Notes: generated by a model not told the origin, from the letters alone. A DNA stretch of 64,000 nt from Arthrobacter sp. Edens01 (GCF_001307035.1 NZ_LKIU01000005.1:470561-534560), one strand, 5' to 3'. Shown: positions 16,267-26,624, numbered from the stretch's first letter. Program-made: numbers and translations.

Positions 16267-17082
16267 ATGAATAACTCTCAGGGACGTCGTGAACAAAGAC
16301 GCCGGCGCGTGGTCCAGCGTCGCCGGGACCGGATGAAGGCCGGGGCAGCAGTAGTGGCTCTGGGCGGTCTGGTTGTCCTGGGTACGGCCGGTGCTGCTGC
16401 AGGGGACGAGGATCTCCGCGCCACCGCCGGCATTCAGCTGGCCAGCATAGCCCTTCCGCTGTTTGCCGAGGACCGCGCATCAGAGCCAACACCGTCTGCC
16501 GTTCCTGACAGCGCCGAAAGTGACGCTTCTCCTGCCCCGGAGAGCACCCCCGCAGCCGAGGGCGGCGAGGAAGAGGCTAAGCAGGACGCCGCTGCCGCTG
16601 ACGCCGCTGACGCCGCTGCCGCCGACGTCGTTGCCGCCGAGGAGGCAGCGCAGGCAGCTGCCGCCCGCCAGGCCGAGGAAGCCGCCGCATCAGCTGCAGC
16701 CGAACAGGCCCAGGCTGCCGAGCGGGCAGCCGCTGAGGAAGCCGCCCGGATCGCCGCCGCGTCTGTACCCGTGGATGACCCGGCCGGGGCGAAAGCCTAC
16801 GCATCGTCCGTACTGGGATCCCACGGCTGGGATGCCTCGCAGATGACCTGCCTGGACACACTTTGGAACAAGGAATCGGAGTGGCTGACCAGCGCAACCA
16901 ACGCAAGCTCTGGTGCCTACGGTATTCCGCAGGCGCTTCCGGGTATCAAGCTGGCCACGGCCGGCGGTGACTGGCAGACCAGCTACCGTACCCAGATCGA
17001 CTGGGGACTGACCTACATCGAATCCCGCTATGGCAGCCCCTGCTCGGCGCTGAACTTCCACTACGCCAACAACTGGTACTAG
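16267..17082 (+). CDS. Secreted/anchored wall protein, paralog of the preceding gene
   Basis: Protein of about 271 residues. The basic N terminus ([20 protein letters not shown]) and one hydrophobic segment suggest a signal anchor. The middle is low-complexity Ala/Glu. The C-terminal 90 residues ([15 protein letters not shown] to NNWY) align closely with the end of the 14845 gene, including [27 protein letters not shown] and [12 protein letters not shown]. The two genes arose by duplication or share a domain swapped onto different stalks. Start ATG 16267 is chosen; GTG 16249 is possible. TACAGT at 16252 may be the -10. Confidence 0.82.
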   Translation: MNNSQGRREQRRRRVVQRRRDRMKAGAAVVALGGLVVLGTAGAAAGDEDLRATAGIQLASIALPLFAEDRASEPTPSAVPDSAESDASPAPESTPAAEGGEEEAKQDAAAADAADAAAADVVAAEEAAQAAAARQAEEAAASAAAEQAQAAERAAAEEAARIAAASVPVDDPAGAKAYASSVLGSHGWDASQMTCLDTLWNKESEWLTSATNASSGAYGIPQALPGIKLATAGGDWQTSYRTQIDWGLTYIESRYGSPCSALNFHYANNWY

Positions 17083-17106
17083 TCCCTTCCTCCGCCGAGG
17101 AGACCG

Positions 17107-17142
17107 AAGAAGGCCTTTCCACACCGGGAAGGCCTTCTTTTT
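17107..17142 (+). terminator. Intrinsic terminator after the second wall protein gene
   Basis: AAGAAGGCCTTTCC at 17107-17120 pairs with GGGAAGGCCTTCTT at 17126-17139, with one G-U pair, and is followed by T residues: a classical rho-independent structure. Confidence 0.9.
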
Positions 17143-17191
17143 GTCCTCCCGGCCGGATTGGGGAGCCGGTTGCGCGGGGACGTACCCTTGT

Positions 17192-18730
17192 ATGGTGAGC
17201 CTGTCAGTATCGCGCCCCGCCCCTGTTCAGCTAAACGGCCTGGACACCGAAGAGCATCCCCGTACCTATCAGGTGCGGACCTTCGGCTGCCAGATGAACG
17301 TCCATGATTCCGAGCGGATCTCCGGACTCCTCGAAGACGCCGGCTACGTCCCGGCGGATGAGGGGGACGCCGACGTCGTTGTGTTCAATACCTGCGCCGT
17401 GCGCGAGAACGCCGACAACAAGCTCTACGGCAACCTGGGCCAGCTTGCCCACGTCAAGGAAACCCGCCCCGGCATGCAAATTGCGGTGGGCGGATGCCTG
17501 GCCCAGAAGGACAGGGACACCATCCTTGCCAAGGCCCCCTTTGTGGACGCAGTCTTCGGTACGCATAACATCGGCTCCCTGCCTGCACTGCTGGAGCGTG
17601 CCCGGCACAACGACGCAGCCCAGCTGGAGATCCTGGAATCCCTCGAAGTCTTCCCCTCCACGCTGCCCACCAAACGGGACTCGGTCTACTCCGGCTGGGT
17701 CTCCATCTCAGTCGGCTGCAACAACACCTGCACGTTCTGCATCGTGCCCTCTCTTCGCGGCAAGGAACGCGACCGGCGTCCCGGAGAAATCCTTGCCGAA
17801 GTCCAGGCTCTGGTAGACGACGGCGCCATTGAAGTCACGCTGCTTGGCCAGAACGTGAATTCCTACGGTGTGGAGTTCGGCGACCGGGGAGCGTTCGCGA
17901 AGCTGCTGCGCGCGTGCGGCTCAATCGAAGGACTTGAGCGGGTGCGCTTCACCAGCCCGCATCCGGCCGCATTCACTGATGACGTCATTGACGCCATGGC
18001 AGAAACCCACAACGTGATGCCGCAGCTGCACATGCCGCTGCAGTCAGGCTCGGACAAGGTCCTCAAGGACATGCGCCGTTCCTACCGTTCCAAGAAGTTC
18101 CTCGGGATCCTGGAGAAGGTCCGCCGGCAGATGCCGCACGCGGCGATTTCCACTGACATCATCGTCGGTTTCCCGGGGGAGACGGAGGAAGACTTCCAGG
18201 CAACCCTCGACGTCGTCGAGCAGGCCCGGTTCGCCACCGCCTTTACCTTCCAGTACTCCAAGCGTCCCGGCACCCCGGCGGCTGATTTGCCGGACCAGCT
18301 GCCCAAGGCAGTGGTGCAGGAACGCTTCGAGCGGCTCACGGCACTGCAGGACCGCATCGCAGCGGAAGAAAACGCCAAGCAGGTCGGCACCACCGTCGAG
18401 GTCATGGTCACCGCAGCTGCCGGCCGCAAGTCGGAGGAAACCGGACGGCTCTCCGGACGTTCCCGCGACCAGCGCCTGGTGCACTTCTCCGTGCCCGAAG
18501 GAGCGCCTGTTCCCCGACCCGGAGACCTCGTAACGGTTCCGGTGACCTCCGCGGCTGCCTTCCACCTGGTCGCCGATCCGGCCTCCGCTGCCGACTACTC
18601 CGTGCGCCGGTCCCGCGCCGGTGATGCCTGGGACCGGTCCCAGGCCGAGTCCTGCGGCGTTCCGGCCGCCGACGGCGCCGCGCGCGCCGGTGTCTCACTC
18701 GGCATGCCTGCCCTGCCGCCGCGCCGGTGA
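17192..18730 (+). CDS. miaB: tRNA-2-methylthio-N6-dimethylallyladenosine synthase MiaB
   Basis: Protein of about 512 residues. MiaB adds the methylthio group to i6A37 in tRNAs. The N-terminal UPF0004 domain has [26 protein letters not shown] and GGCLAQK with the three cluster cysteines. The radical SAM motif is [18 protein letters not shown], and a TRAM domain follows near the C terminus. The C-terminal 60 residues are low-complexity. ATG 17192 or GTG 17195 are likely starts; the frame is open from TTG 17141. The stop overlaps the GTG of miaA by four bases, linking the two enzymes that act in sequence on A37. Confidence 0.95.
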   Translation: MVSLSVSRPAPVQLNGLDTEEHPRTYQVRTFGCQMNVHDSERISGLLEDAGYVPADEGDADVVVFNTCAVRENADNKLYGNLGQLAHVKETRPGMQIAVGGCLAQKDRDTILAKAPFVDAVFGTHNIGSLPALLERARHNDAAQLEILESLEVFPSTLPTKRDSVYSGWVSISVGCNNTCTFCIVPSLRGKERDRRPGEILAEVQALVDDGAIEVTLLGQNVNSYGVEFGDRGAFAKLLRACGSIEGLERVRFTSPHPAAFTDDVIDAMAETHNVMPQLHMPLQSGSDKVLKDMRRSYRSKKFLGILEKVRRQMPHAAISTDIIVGFPGETEEDFQATLDVVEQARFATAFTFQYSKRPGTPAADLPDQLPKAVVQERFERLTALQDRIAAEENAKQVGTTVEVMVTAAAGRKSEETGRLSGRSRDQRLVHFSVPEGAPVPRPGDLVTVPVTSAAAFHLVADPASAADYSVRRSRAGDAWDRSQAESCGVPAADGAARAGVSLGMPALPPRR

Positions 18731-19635
18731 CGGCAGGCACGCTGCCGGTCATCGCCGTCGTCGGACCCACCGGCTCCGGCAAGTCCGATCTGGGTGTTGC
18801 GCTGGCTCAACGCCTCGGCGGGGAAATCATCAACGCCGATTCAATGCAGTTCTACCGCGGCATGGATATTGGCACAGCCAAGCTCCCGGAGGACGAACGC
18901 GGCGGAATACCGCACCATCTCCTGGACATCCTGGATGTCACCGAAGAGGCCAGCGTCTCCGATTTCCAGGCCCAGGCCAGGGAGACCATCGACCGGATCC
19001 GCTCGCGGGGCAACTACCCGATCCTGGTCGGCGGGTCCGGGCTTTATGTCCGGGCAGCACTGGATGTGCTTGAATTCCCCGGAACCGATCCCCAGCTGCG
19101 GCGCAGGATCGAAGACGAGCTCGAATCCGTTGGATTTGAAGCACTGCGCGCAAAACTGCGGGACGTCGATCCGGTCTCCGCAGACCGTCTTGGTGATGCC
19201 CGGAGAGTAGTGCGTGCGCTGGAAGTGCACGAACTGACCGGCCGGCCCTTCAGCTCGTTTATGCCGGAACGCACCTACTATCAGCCGGCCGTCCAGCTGG
19301 GCCTTGCCGTGGAACGTCCCGTGCTCCATGTTCGGCTGGCGCGGCGCGTGGACCAGATGGTGCAGCAGGGGCTGCTTGACGAAGTCAGGGTACTGGACGC
19401 CGCAGGCCTGCGCAGCGGCAGGACAGCCTCGCGGGCACTGGGGTACGCACAGTTCCTGAAAGTTCTGGACGGCCACTGGAACACTGGGCAGGCGGTGGAG
19501 GACACCGTGATTGCCACCCGGAAGTTCGCCCGCCGCCAGCTGACCTGGTTCCGGGCAGACCCCCGGGTCACCTGGCTGGACTTCGATAATCCCGAACTGC
19601 TGAAGGCTGCGACCACCGCTATTCTTGAGGGGTGA
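18727..19635 (+). CDS. miaA: tRNA dimethylallyltransferase MiaA
   Basis: Protein of 302 residues that transfers dimethylallyl to A37 of tRNAs reading U-starting codons, making the substrate of MiaB. The P-loop [13 protein letters not shown] lies near the N terminus, followed by [18 protein letters not shown] and [12 protein letters not shown]. Start and end both overlap neighbours by four bases (GTGA), giving a tightly coupled miaB-miaA-dapF operon. Confidence 0.96.
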   Translation: MTAGTLPVIAVVGPTGSGKSDLGVALAQRLGGEIINADSMQFYRGMDIGTAKLPEDERGGIPHHLLDILDVTEEASVSDFQAQARETIDRIRSRGNYPILVGGSGLYVRAALDVLEFPGTDPQLRRRIEDELESVGFEALRAKLRDVDPVSADRLGDARRVVRALEVHELTGRPFSSFMPERTYYQPAVQLGLAVERPVLHVRLARRVDQMVQQGLLDEVRVLDAAGLRSGRTASRALGYAQFLKVLDGHWNTGQAVEDTVIATRKFARRQLTWFRADPRVTWLDFDNPELLKAATTAILEG

Positions 19636-20582
19636 GCACAACTTCCCCCGCCGCCCTGTCCGCTTCCGGCCTGCCGTCCGGCCTCGCCGGCCTCGCTTTC
19701 GCGAAAGGACACGGCACCGGCAACGACTTTGTCCTGGTCGCTGATCCCGACGGACTGCGGGACTACGACGCCGCCGACGTGGCCGCCGTCTGCGACCGCC
19801 ACAACGGAATCGGCGCGGACGGATTCATCCGTGCTGTCCGTTCCGTCCACGTACCGGAGGGCCAGGCGCTGCTGCAGTCCAACCCCGAAGCGCAGTGGTT
19901 TATGGACTACCGCAACGGCGACGGCAGCGTTTCTGAAATGTGCGGCAACGGGGTGCGGGTCTTCGTCCACTTCCTGATCGAAGAGGGACTTGCCGAGCTT
20001 GCTGAAGGTGAAGTGCTGGCAATCGGCACCCGGGCGGGGCTGAAGACTGTCACCCGCACCGGTACCGGCTATGCCGTGGACATGGGGCCGTGGGAGTTCA
20101 TCTTCCCGGACCACGCTGCCGCCAAGGCGATGGATACCGTGGTTAACGCCGGGGGACTGGAAGTTCCGCGCCCCGGGCTCTCGGTGAGCATGGGCAACCC
20201 CCACACGGTCGTTGCGCTGGCTGAACTCTCCGAGCTGGCCGCAACGGACCTGGTGAATGCACCCAGTGTGGAACCGGTCCCTGAAGACGGAACCAACGTT
20301 GAATTCGTGGTCCCTGCCGAGCCGCTGGTGGTCGACGGCGTGGGCCAGCTGACCATGCGGGTGCACGAACGCGGCGTCGGGGAAACCCTTTCCTGCGGCA
20401 CCGGGGCGTGCGCCGCCGCCGTCGCCACGCGTTTCTGGGCCGGAGCCGGCGCACCAAATGCCTGGAGCGTCGCAGTGCCCGGGGGAGTTCTGGGTATCCG
20501 CTTCCTCACCGGGCCGGACGGGCGCGAGCACGTGGAACTCAGCGGGCCCGCTGTGCTGGTGGCCCGCGGAACCCTGCTCTAG
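19632..20582 (+). CDS. dapF: Diaminopimelate epimerase DapF
   Basis: Protein of 316 residues, converting LL-DAP to meso-DAP for lysine and, where used, peptidoglycan. Signatures are [12 protein letters not shown], the first catalytic Cys in [11 protein letters not shown], and the second in [14 protein letters not shown]. An insertion after [10 protein letters not shown] (about residues 75-90) gives slightly more than the usual length. It is the third gene of the miaB-miaA-dapF operon and is convergent with the following methyltransferase gene. Confidence 0.96.
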   Translation: MSTTSPAALSASGLPSGLAGLAFAKGHGTGNDFVLVADPDGLRDYDAADVAAVCDRHNGIGADGFIRAVRSVHVPEGQALLQSNPEAQWFMDYRNGDGSVSEMCGNGVRVFVHFLIEEGLAELAEGEVLAIGTRAGLKTVTRTGTGYAVDMGPWEFIFPDHAAAKAMDTVVNAGGLEVPRPGLSVSMGNPHTVVALAELSELAATDLVNAPSVEPVPEDGTNVEFVVPAEPLVVDGVGQLTMRVHERGVGETLSCGTGACAAAVATRFWAGAGAPNAWSVAVPGGVLGIRFLTGPDGREHVELSGPAVLVARGTLL

Positions 20583-20606
20583 GAGGCGGGCCCGGGAAAG
20601 GGCCGG

Positions 20607-21218
20607 TCAGGCGCTGCGCTGGACCTTGATAATGCGGAAGGACTTCGCGGTGCTGTACCGGCTCACGCTGAAGTCCGCGCCCAGGTTCTCCGCCAGCCAG
20701 CGCTGAAGCGAATCCGACCCGAGGTTCTTCTGGACCACCAGCCAGGCGGTTCCGTCCGGTGCCAGCCGCGGCAGCCACAGCAGCAGCAGGGCATGCAGCT
20801 CATCCTTGCCGACCCGGATGGGCGGGTTGGACCAGATGGTCTCGAACCGAAGGGACGGGTCGACGTCGGCGGGCAGGCTGGCGTGGACATTGGAGAGTCC
20901 CAGCGTGGCGGCATTGTCACGTGTGAGGCCCAGGGAGCGCTCGTTCACGTCCACCGCGTACACCTGCGCTGCGGGCGATTTCAGGGCCATGGTCAGCGCG
21001 ATCGGGCCCCAGCCGCAACCAATGTCCAGCAGGTTGCCTTCGGCAGCCGGATCGGGAATACCGGAGAGCAGTACCTGCGTTCCCTTATCAACACCGTCAG
21101 GAGAGAAGATCCCGCCGGAAGTGGCGAGGGTGACCTCGCGTCCTGCCAAGGTGACAGACAGCGGCCTGCGGACCTCCGGCGTCGCCGGCTGTGAACTGAA
21201 GTAATGCTCTGAACCCAT
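20607..21218 (-). CDS. Class I SAM-dependent methyltransferase, RsmC/RsmG-like small subunit type
   Basis: Protein of 203 residues. MGSEHYFSSQPATPEVRRPL at the N terminus, the SAM-binding loop LLDIGCGWGPIAL and the NPPIRVG motif place it in the RsmC-like methyltransferase small domain family, whose best-known members methylate guanine N2 in 16S rRNA. The substrate here is not proven. The start chosen is ATG 21218, with TAACCT eight bases upstream on the minus strand. It is convergent with dapF and divergent from hflX. Confidence 0.88.
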   Translation of the reverse strand: MGSEHYFSSQPATPEVRRPLSVTLAGREVTLATSGGIFSPDGVDKGTQVLLSGIPDPAAEGNLLDIGCGWGPIALTMALKSPAAQVYAVDVNERSLGLTRDNAATLGLSNVHASLPADVDPSLRFETIWSNPPIRVGKDELHALLLLWLPRLAPDGTAWLVVQKNLGSDSLQRWLAENLGADFSVSRYSTAKSFRIIKVQRSA

Positions 21219-21364
21219 AACTATCAAGGTTAGTGGCTGGACGGCCGCCGGATGCACGCAGAGGTCCTCCAGCCCTCCCTTACCTCTGTTGCACAACCTC
21301 GCGGACTCCCGCCACAATGTGGGTCCACTGGCCTACCATGGTTAACACCGCTTCTAAGGAGATT

Positions 21365-22933
21365 ATGACCATCAACAATTCCCGTCCCGCCGCCGGCTCG
21401 ACGCCCACGGACTTGAAGCCCGAAGAAATCCAGGGTGTCATCGACCGGATCCTGGCAAAGGACGACGCTGCTGCTGCCAAGCAGAGCGTTACGCCGGCCG
21501 GCGGATTCCGCGGCCAGGCACAGGCGCTGTCGGCCCAGGAAGCGGAGCACTCTGACTTCGACGGGGATCAGCAGGACCTTCAGGACCGCCGCGCCCTCAG
21601 GCGTGTTGCCGGTCTCTCCACAGAGCTTGAAGACGTCACCGAGGTTGAGTACCGGCAGCTTCGGCTGGAACGGGTTGTCCTGGCCGGACTGTGGAGCGAA
21701 GGTACGGCCGCCGACGCCGAGAACTCGCTGCGTGAACTGGCCGCACTGGCCGAAACAGCCGGTTCCGAAGTGCTGGACGGGATGATCCAGCGCCGGCTGA
21801 AGCCGGACCCCGGAACCTTCCTGGGGTCAGGCAAGGCACAGGAACTCAAGGACGTAGTGATGGCTACCGGCGCGGACACCGTCATTGTGGACAGCGAACT
21901 TTCGCCCTCCCAGCGACGCGGGCTGGAAGACATCGTCAAGGTGAAGGTCATTGACCGAACCGCGCTGATCCTGGACATCTTCGCCCAGCACGCCAAGTCC
22001 CGCGAGGGCAAGGCCCAGGTTGAGCTGGCCCAGCTTGAATACCTCCTTCCGCGTCTGCGCGGCTGGGGCGAATCGATGTCCCGCCAGGCCGGTGGACAGG
22101 TCGGCAGTGCCGGAGCAGGTATGGGATCGCGCGGCCCCGGTGAAACCAAGATCGAACTTGACCGCCGGAAGATCCGCACCCGCATGGCCAAGCTGCGCCG
22201 CGAGATTGCCGGCATGAAGCCCGCCCGGGAAACCAAGCGTGCAAACCGCCAGCGGAACCAGATCCCGTCCGTGGCGATTGCCGGCTACACGAACGCAGGA
22301 AAATCCTCGCTGCTGAACAGGCTCACGGATGCAGGGGTCCTGGTGGAGAACGCACTGTTCGCCACCCTGGATCCGACCATCCGCCGAGCCGAAACCCCGG
22401 ACGGACTGGGTTACACGCTGGCTGACACCGTGGGATTTGTGCGCTCCCTGCCAACCCAGCTGGTGGAAGCCTTCCGGTCCACCCTGGAAGAAGTTGCCGA
22501 CGCCGACCTGATCCTGCACGTAGTGGATGCCTCCCACCCGGATCCTGAAGGACAGATCGCGGCCGTGCGTTCCGTCCTGGCCGATGTTGACGCCCGCCGG
22601 ATCCCCGAGATCATCGTGCTGAACAAGGCTGACGCCGCCGACCCGTTCGTCATCGAACGGCTGCGCCAGCGGGAACCGCGCACCGTGGTGGTCTCGGCAC
22701 GCACCGGAGAGGGCATTGAGGAACTCCTCCAGGCCATCTCCGAAGGAATTCCCCGGCCCGGCGTGGAACTGGACCTGATGGTTCCCTACGAACGCGGCGA
22801 CGTCGTTTCCCGCCTGCACAGCCAGGACGCCGAAATTCTTTCGCTTGAACATGAGGAAAGCGGTACCCGGATGAGGGTCAAGGTGCGCGATTCGCTGGCT
22901 CCGGAGCTGGAGCCGTTCCTCAACCATGCCTAA
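21365..22933 (+). CDS. hflX: GTPase HflX
   Basis: Protein of 522 residues. HflX binds the 50S subunit and splits stalled or hibernating ribosomes, often under stress. The N-terminal HflX domain has GTFLGSGKAQELKD and VDSELSPSQRRGLED; a coiled linker with GPGETKIELDRR precedes the G domain, which shows G1 GYTNAGKSSLLNRLT near residue 307, G3 DTVGFV and G4 NKAD. The first 80 residues are an extra, poorly conserved acidic stretch common in actinobacteria. ATG 21365 is preceded by AAGGAG. Its end overlaps the helicase gene by eight bases. Confidence 0.96.
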   Translation: MTINNSRPAAGSTPTDLKPEEIQGVIDRILAKDDAAAAKQSVTPAGGFRGQAQALSAQEAEHSDFDGDQQDLQDRRALRRVAGLSTELEDVTEVEYRQLRLERVVLAGLWSEGTAADAENSLRELAALAETAGSEVLDGMIQRRLKPDPGTFLGSGKAQELKDVVMATGADTVIVDSELSPSQRRGLEDIVKVKVIDRTALILDIFAQHAKSREGKAQVELAQLEYLLPRLRGWGESMSRQAGGQVGSAGAGMGSRGPGETKIELDRRKIRTRMAKLRREIAGMKPARETKRANRQRNQIPSVAIAGYTNAGKSSLLNRLTDAGVLVENALFATLDPTIRRAETPDGLGYTLADTVGFVRSLPTQLVEAFRSTLEEVADADLILHVVDASHPDPEGQIAAVRSVLADVDARRIPEIIVLNKADAADPFVIERLRQREPRTVVVSARTGEGIEELLQAISEGIPRPGVELDLMVPYERGDVVSRLHSQDAEILSLEHEESGTRMRVKVRDSLAPELEPFLNHA

Positions 22934-24962
22934 GAAAGACACCGCGGCGGAGGTCCTGGACCTGCTGGAGACCGCCATTGCAGCCATGGGCGGACAGCAG
23001 CGTCCGGGACAGCAGCAAATGGCCAGGGAAGTTGCTGAATCGATTGAGTCGGGGAAGCACCTCCTGGTTCAGGCAGGAACCGGCACCGGCAAATCACTTG
23101 CCTACTTGGTGCCCCTGATCCACCATGCGCTGCAAAGCAGTAAACCGGCACTTGTCTCCACGGCCACTCTGGCGCTGCAGGCACAGATCGTCGGCCGCGA
23201 TGTACCGCGCCTGCTGACTGCCCTGAAGCCCAAGCTGCCCCGGGACGTGGACGTTGCCCTGCTGAAGGGACGCAGCAACTACGTCTGCGTGCATAAGACC
23301 GGAGGCGGCTTCCCCGACGACGACGACCCCGGAGCACTGTTCTCCCTGAGTGAGGAAAAGGCCGTCCCGCATCCTGCCCCGGCGCCCGGAGCCACCTCGG
23401 CGCTCGGGCGTGAGGTTGTCCGGCTGCGTGAATGGGCAGAGGAAACCGAGACGGGCGACCGCGACGAACTCCTCCCTGGAGTCAGCGACCGCGCCTGGCG
23501 GCAGGTCTCCGTCACCGCCATGGAATGCCTGGGCGCCCAGCGCTGCCCCGTTGCAGAACACTGCTTCAGCGAACAGGCCAGGGCGAAGGCTGCCCTCGCC
23601 GACCTGGTGATCACCAACCACGCAATGCTCGCCATCAGCGCCTTCGAAGGACTTGCCGTCCTGCCGGATTATGACGTTGTGGTGATTGACGAGGCCCATG
23701 AGCTCCAGGACCGGGTCACGGGCGCAGTCACCGGTCAGCTCTCCGGCACGGTCATCAGCGCAGCCGTGACGGCCGCCCGCAAGCACACATCAGCCTCGGT
23801 CGAGGAGCTGGCCGCCGCGGGCCGGGCGTTCGATCTTTCGGTTGAGGGCATTCCCGCCGGACTGCTGCCCTCCGGGCTCAACGAGGAACAGCAGCTGGCA
23901 GTGGCCCGGGTACGCGAGGCGTGCCGGGTTGCATTATCGGACTCCAAACCGGAAGGCGGCGACGCCGGCGACGGCGGGCGCCAGATGGCGCGGTCCCGCC
24001 TCCTCGCGGTACTTGAACTCTGTGAGCGCGTGCTCGAAGCTCCGGAATCCGGTGAGGTCCTGTGGTCTTCACGTCCCAGCACTTTCTCGCCGGGGGAGGG
24101 CTATTCGCCGCCGGACGAGTCGGCACCTGCAACGCTCAACGTGGCACCGATTTCGGTGGCCGGCCGGCTGAGGGACGGACTGTTTGACGGGCACACTGTT
24201 GTGCTCACCTCGGCCACGCTCGCTATTGGCTCGGAGTTTGGGCCCGTGGCCGGCGGGCTGGGCCTGAGCGGTGCCGGCGCTCCCGCTTGGACGGGCACCG
24301 ACGTCGGAAGTCCGTTCGACTACCCGCGCCAGGGTGTGCTGTACGTCGCGCGTGACCTGCCCAAGCCCGACCGCGGCACGTCGCCGGCACAGCTGGCCGA
24401 ACTTGAAGCGCTGCTGAAGGCCTCCGGAGGCGCGGCACTGGGACTCTTCTCCTCGCGCCGTGCGGCGGAGGATGCTGCTGCTGCGCTCCGGGACAAAGTC
24501 GATTTCCCGATTCTCTGCCAGGGCGAGTCCTCAATGTCCGCCCTCGTGAAGCAGTTCGCGGAGGAGGATTCGACGTGCCTGTTTGGAACAATGTCCCTCT
24601 GGCAGGGAGTCGACGTGCCCGGTGACGCCTGCCGGCTGGTGGTCATTGACCGGATCCCGTTCCCCCGGCCGGATGACCCGCTGATGACAGCCCGCACCCG
24701 TGCGGTGGCCAAGGCAGGCGGAAACGGGTTTATGACCGTCTCTGCGACCCATGCCGCAGTCCGGCTTGCCCAGGGCGCCGGCCGGCTTATCCGCGCCGCG
24801 GGGGACCGGGGCATGGTCGCTGTGCTTGATTCACGGCTGGCAACGGCCAGGTATGGAGGGTTCCTGCGTGCGGCTCTGCCGCCGTTCTGGTCCACTACCG
24901 ACAGGACCGTCGCCCTGGGCATTCTGGAGCGGCTGAACACCGGACAGCGCGCGGACGCCTAG
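22926..24962 (+). CDS. dinG: ATP-dependent DNA helicase, DinG/XPD family
   Basis: Protein of 678 residues, a superfamily 2 helicase of the iron-sulfur XPD/DinG group that unwinds DNA 5'-3' and is linked to repair and removal of R-loops. Walker A GTGTGKS is at about residues 52-58, the DEAH box at about 255-258, and motif VI is AQGAGRLIRAAGDRG. Cys residues in NYVCVHK, EC, RCPVAEHC suit a 4Fe-4S cluster between motifs I and II. It overlaps hflX by eight bases and ends just before convergent lexA. No LexA box precedes it. Confidence 0.93.
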   Translation: MPKKDTAAEVLDLLETAIAAMGGQQRPGQQQMAREVAESIESGKHLLVQAGTGTGKSLAYLVPLIHHALQSSKPALVSTATLALQAQIVGRDVPRLLTALKPKLPRDVDVALLKGRSNYVCVHKTGGGFPDDDDPGALFSLSEEKAVPHPAPAPGATSALGREVVRLREWAEETETGDRDELLPGVSDRAWRQVSVTAMECLGAQRCPVAEHCFSEQARAKAALADLVITNHAMLAISAFEGLAVLPDYDVVVIDEAHELQDRVTGAVTGQLSGTVISAAVTAARKHTSASVEELAAAGRAFDLSVEGIPAGLLPSGLNEEQQLAVARVREACRVALSDSKPEGGDAGDGGRQMARSRLLAVLELCERVLEAPESGEVLWSSRPSTFSPGEGYSPPDESAPATLNVAPISVAGRLRDGLFDGHTVVLTSATLAIGSEFGPVAGGLGLSGAGAPAWTGTDVGSPFDYPRQGVLYVARDLPKPDRGTSPAQLAELEALLKASGGAALGLFSSRRAAEDAAAALRDKVDFPILCQGESSMSALVKQFAEEDSTCLFGTMSLWQGVDVPGDACRLVVIDRIPFPRPDDPLMTARTRAVAKAGGNGFMTVSATHAAVRLAQGAGRLIRAAGDRGMVAVLDSRLATARYGGFLRAALPPFWSTTDRTVALGILERLNTGQRADA

Positions 24963-25018
24963 CCGCGCCGGGGCCGGCTTGTGCCGCCGCCCTGAACCCC
25001 CGGAGGAACCTGGAATCC

Positions 25019-25759
25019 CTAGAGGGACCGCATCACGGAAACGACCTTGCCCATGATGGTCGCGTGGTCGCCCATGATCGGCTCGTAGCGGGTGTTCTGC
25101 GGCAGGAGCCAGGTGTGGCCGTTGCGCTGCCGGAAGGTCTTGACCGTGGCTTCGTCGTCCAGGAGAGCGGCAACAATGTCCCCGTTTTCCGCCGTCTGCT
25201 GCCTGCGCACCACTACCCAGTCCCCGTCGCAGATGGCGGCGTCGACCATGGAGTCTCCGGAGACACGGAGCATAAACAGTTCGCCGTGCCCGACCAGCTG
25301 GCGGGGAAGCGGAACCATTTCCTCCACCACCTGCTCGGCCAGGATGGGCCCGCCGGCGGCGATCCGCCCAACAAGCGGGACCATTGCCGTGTCCACGGCT
25401 GTGGTGAGCTCAGTGACAGACGCAGCGGCGGTGCCGTCCGGTGCCGATGATTCGGTGCCCTGCGGCTCTTTGTGCATCAGCAGCGGGACCAGGATCTCCA
25501 TGGCGCGGGGGCGCTTGGGATCGCGGCGGATGTAACCCATCTTCTCCAGCTGGCTCAGCTGATGCGTCACGCTGGAGAGGCTCGCCAGTCCCACGGTGTC
25601 GCCGATTTCGCGCATCGACGGCGGGTAGCCGTTGGTGCTTACCGATGCCTGGATGGTTTCGAGGATCTTCTTCTGCCGCGGGGTCAGCGCCCGGGGACGC
25701 GAAGAGTCAGCCGCAGCAGCGGCAGCCGGGCTGCCATCGGAGTTAGTCCTACGGGGCAC
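25019..25759 (-). CDS. lexA: SOS repressor LexA
   Basis: Protein of about 246 residues. The N-terminal winged helix contains [30 protein letters not shown] and [15 protein letters not shown]; the S24 protease domain has the Ala-Gly cleavage site in [12 protein letters not shown], the nucleophile in [16 protein letters not shown] and the general base Lys in EATVKTFRQ. The start GTG at 25759 is preceded by AAGGGAAG; an open frame to 25879 exists but contains an unlikely N terminus. It is divergent from a LysM gene, with LexA boxes between, so it controls itself and probably that neighbour. Confidence 0.97.
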   Translation of the reverse strand: MPRRTNSDGSPAAAAAADSSRPRALTPRQKKILETIQASVSTNGYPPSMREIGDTVGLASLSSVTHQLSQLEKMGYIRRDPKRPRAMEILVPLLMHKEPQGTESSAPDGTAAASVTELTTAVDTAMVPLVGRIAAGGPILAEQVVEEMVPLPRQLVGHGELFMLRVSGDSMVDAAICDGDWVVVRRQQTAENGDIVAALLDDEATVKTFRQRNGHTWLLPQNTRYEPIMGDHATIMGKVVSVMRSL

Positions 25760-25948
25760 TTCGGCTTCCCTTCGAGCGTTCCGGGCTAACCGGATTGGCG
25801 GCAATGTCAGTGGCGGGTGTTTCTCTTTACTCCGAACGGAACTGCCGGACTGGACACAAACACCCGCGGGCGGATGCAACTGTCCTGACCGGCAGCCAAA
25901 CCGAAGGTTTCCTGCCGATACCCACGCTAGGGGAGCGGCAGGTCATTT

Positions 25949-25964
25949 TCAAACATTTGTTCGA
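25949..25964. promoter_or_regulatory. LexA box 1 between lexA and the LysM gene
   Basis: TCAAACATTTGTTCGA matches TCGAAC-N4-GTTCGA at eleven of twelve defined positions. It is the box nearest to lexA. The divergent region 25760-26118 (359 bases) has no gene and holds three such boxes. Confidence 0.85.
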
Positions 25965-26016
25965 GTGAGTCTCGACATCGTTCGTAGATAGATGCTAGAA
26001 AAGGAAACAGCAGGAA

Positions 26017-26032
26017 TCGAATACATGTTCGA
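26017..26032. promoter_or_regulatory. LexA box 2 between lexA and the LysM gene
   Basis: TCGAATACATGTTCGA matches the consensus at eleven of twelve positions, the best box along with box 1. It lies about 87 bases before the LysM gene start. Confidence 0.88.
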
Positions 26033-26050
26033 TTCACGTACGCCAACTGT

Positions 26051-26066
26051 TCGAATCCAGTTTCGA
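26051..26066. promoter_or_regulatory. LexA box 3 (weaker) upstream of the LysM gene
   Basis: TCGAATCCAGTTTCGA matches ten of twelve positions. It begins 18 bases after box 2, which would allow cooperative repression of the LysM gene. Confidence 0.6.
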
Positions 26067-26118
26067 AGCCGCGAGAATGCCGGCCGGGGGAACGGACTCG
26101 AGCCGGAAAGGTTTTGCC

Positions 26119-26562
26119 ATGTCAGTTCAGTTCGCGGCACCCCGTGCTTCCCTGGGCCACATCCGCTCCGCCCGCTCCACCCCCGCGTCCTCCAACGCTG
26201 TCCGTCACCAGGATTCCACCAGGACTGCAGCGCCGCGCCGCGCAGCTGACTCCGGACCGCTGCGGCTCACCCGCCGCGGCCGGCTCCTGCTCATCGGTGC
26301 TCCCGTCCTGCTGGGAGGGGCCGCGCTGCTCACCTTTATTGGCTTCTTCACCGCGCCTGCCCTGGCAGCGAGCGGCAGCGGGGAACTGACCCGGACCCAG
26401 CAGGTCAGCGTCAGCACCGGGGACAGCCTGTGGAGCCTCGCCACGGAATACGCTCCCGAACGGGACCCCCGGGCAGTGGTGGCAGACATCATGGAACTGA
26501 ATAACCTCTCCGACGCGGTGGTTCCGGCCGGCGTGCAGCTCTACATCCCCGTCGCCGGCTAG
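26119..26562 (+). CDS. LysM-domain membrane protein, SOS-controlled (Rv2719c/DivS position)
   Basis: Protein of 147 residues: a disordered basic N terminus, one membrane helix at about 68-88 (LLLIGAPVLLGGAALLTFIG), then an extracellular LysM domain (about 100-146, VSTGDSLWSLATEYAPERDP to LYIPVAG). Genes divergent from lexA in other actinobacteria (Rv2719c in mycobacteria, divS in Corynebacterium) are SOS-induced and halt or alter cell division. Position, LexA boxes and the membrane plus wall-binding layout support the same role. No hydrolase motif is visible. ATG 26119 has GGAAAGG upstream. Confidence 0.85.
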   Translation: MSVQFAAPRASLGHIRSARSTPASSNAVRHQDSTRTAAPRRAADSGPLRLTRRGRLLLIGAPVLLGGAALLTFIGFFTAPALAASGSGELTRTQQVSVSTGDSLWSLATEYAPERDPRAVVADIMELNNLSDAVVPAGVQLYIPVAG

Positions 26563-26624
26563 TTTTCGGGGACAATACCGGCCGTCACGTTACTGCGGAT
26601 TCTGCAGCCCGCCGGGCAGCGCCT

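Noticed and set aside
20583..20606. Terminator between convergent dapF and the methyltransferase gene
   Set aside because: GGGCCC/GGGCC pairing is short with no T run; too weak to call.
25972..25990. A fourth LexA-like element (TCGACATCGTTCGT)
   Set aside because: The half-site spacing is wrong by two bases.
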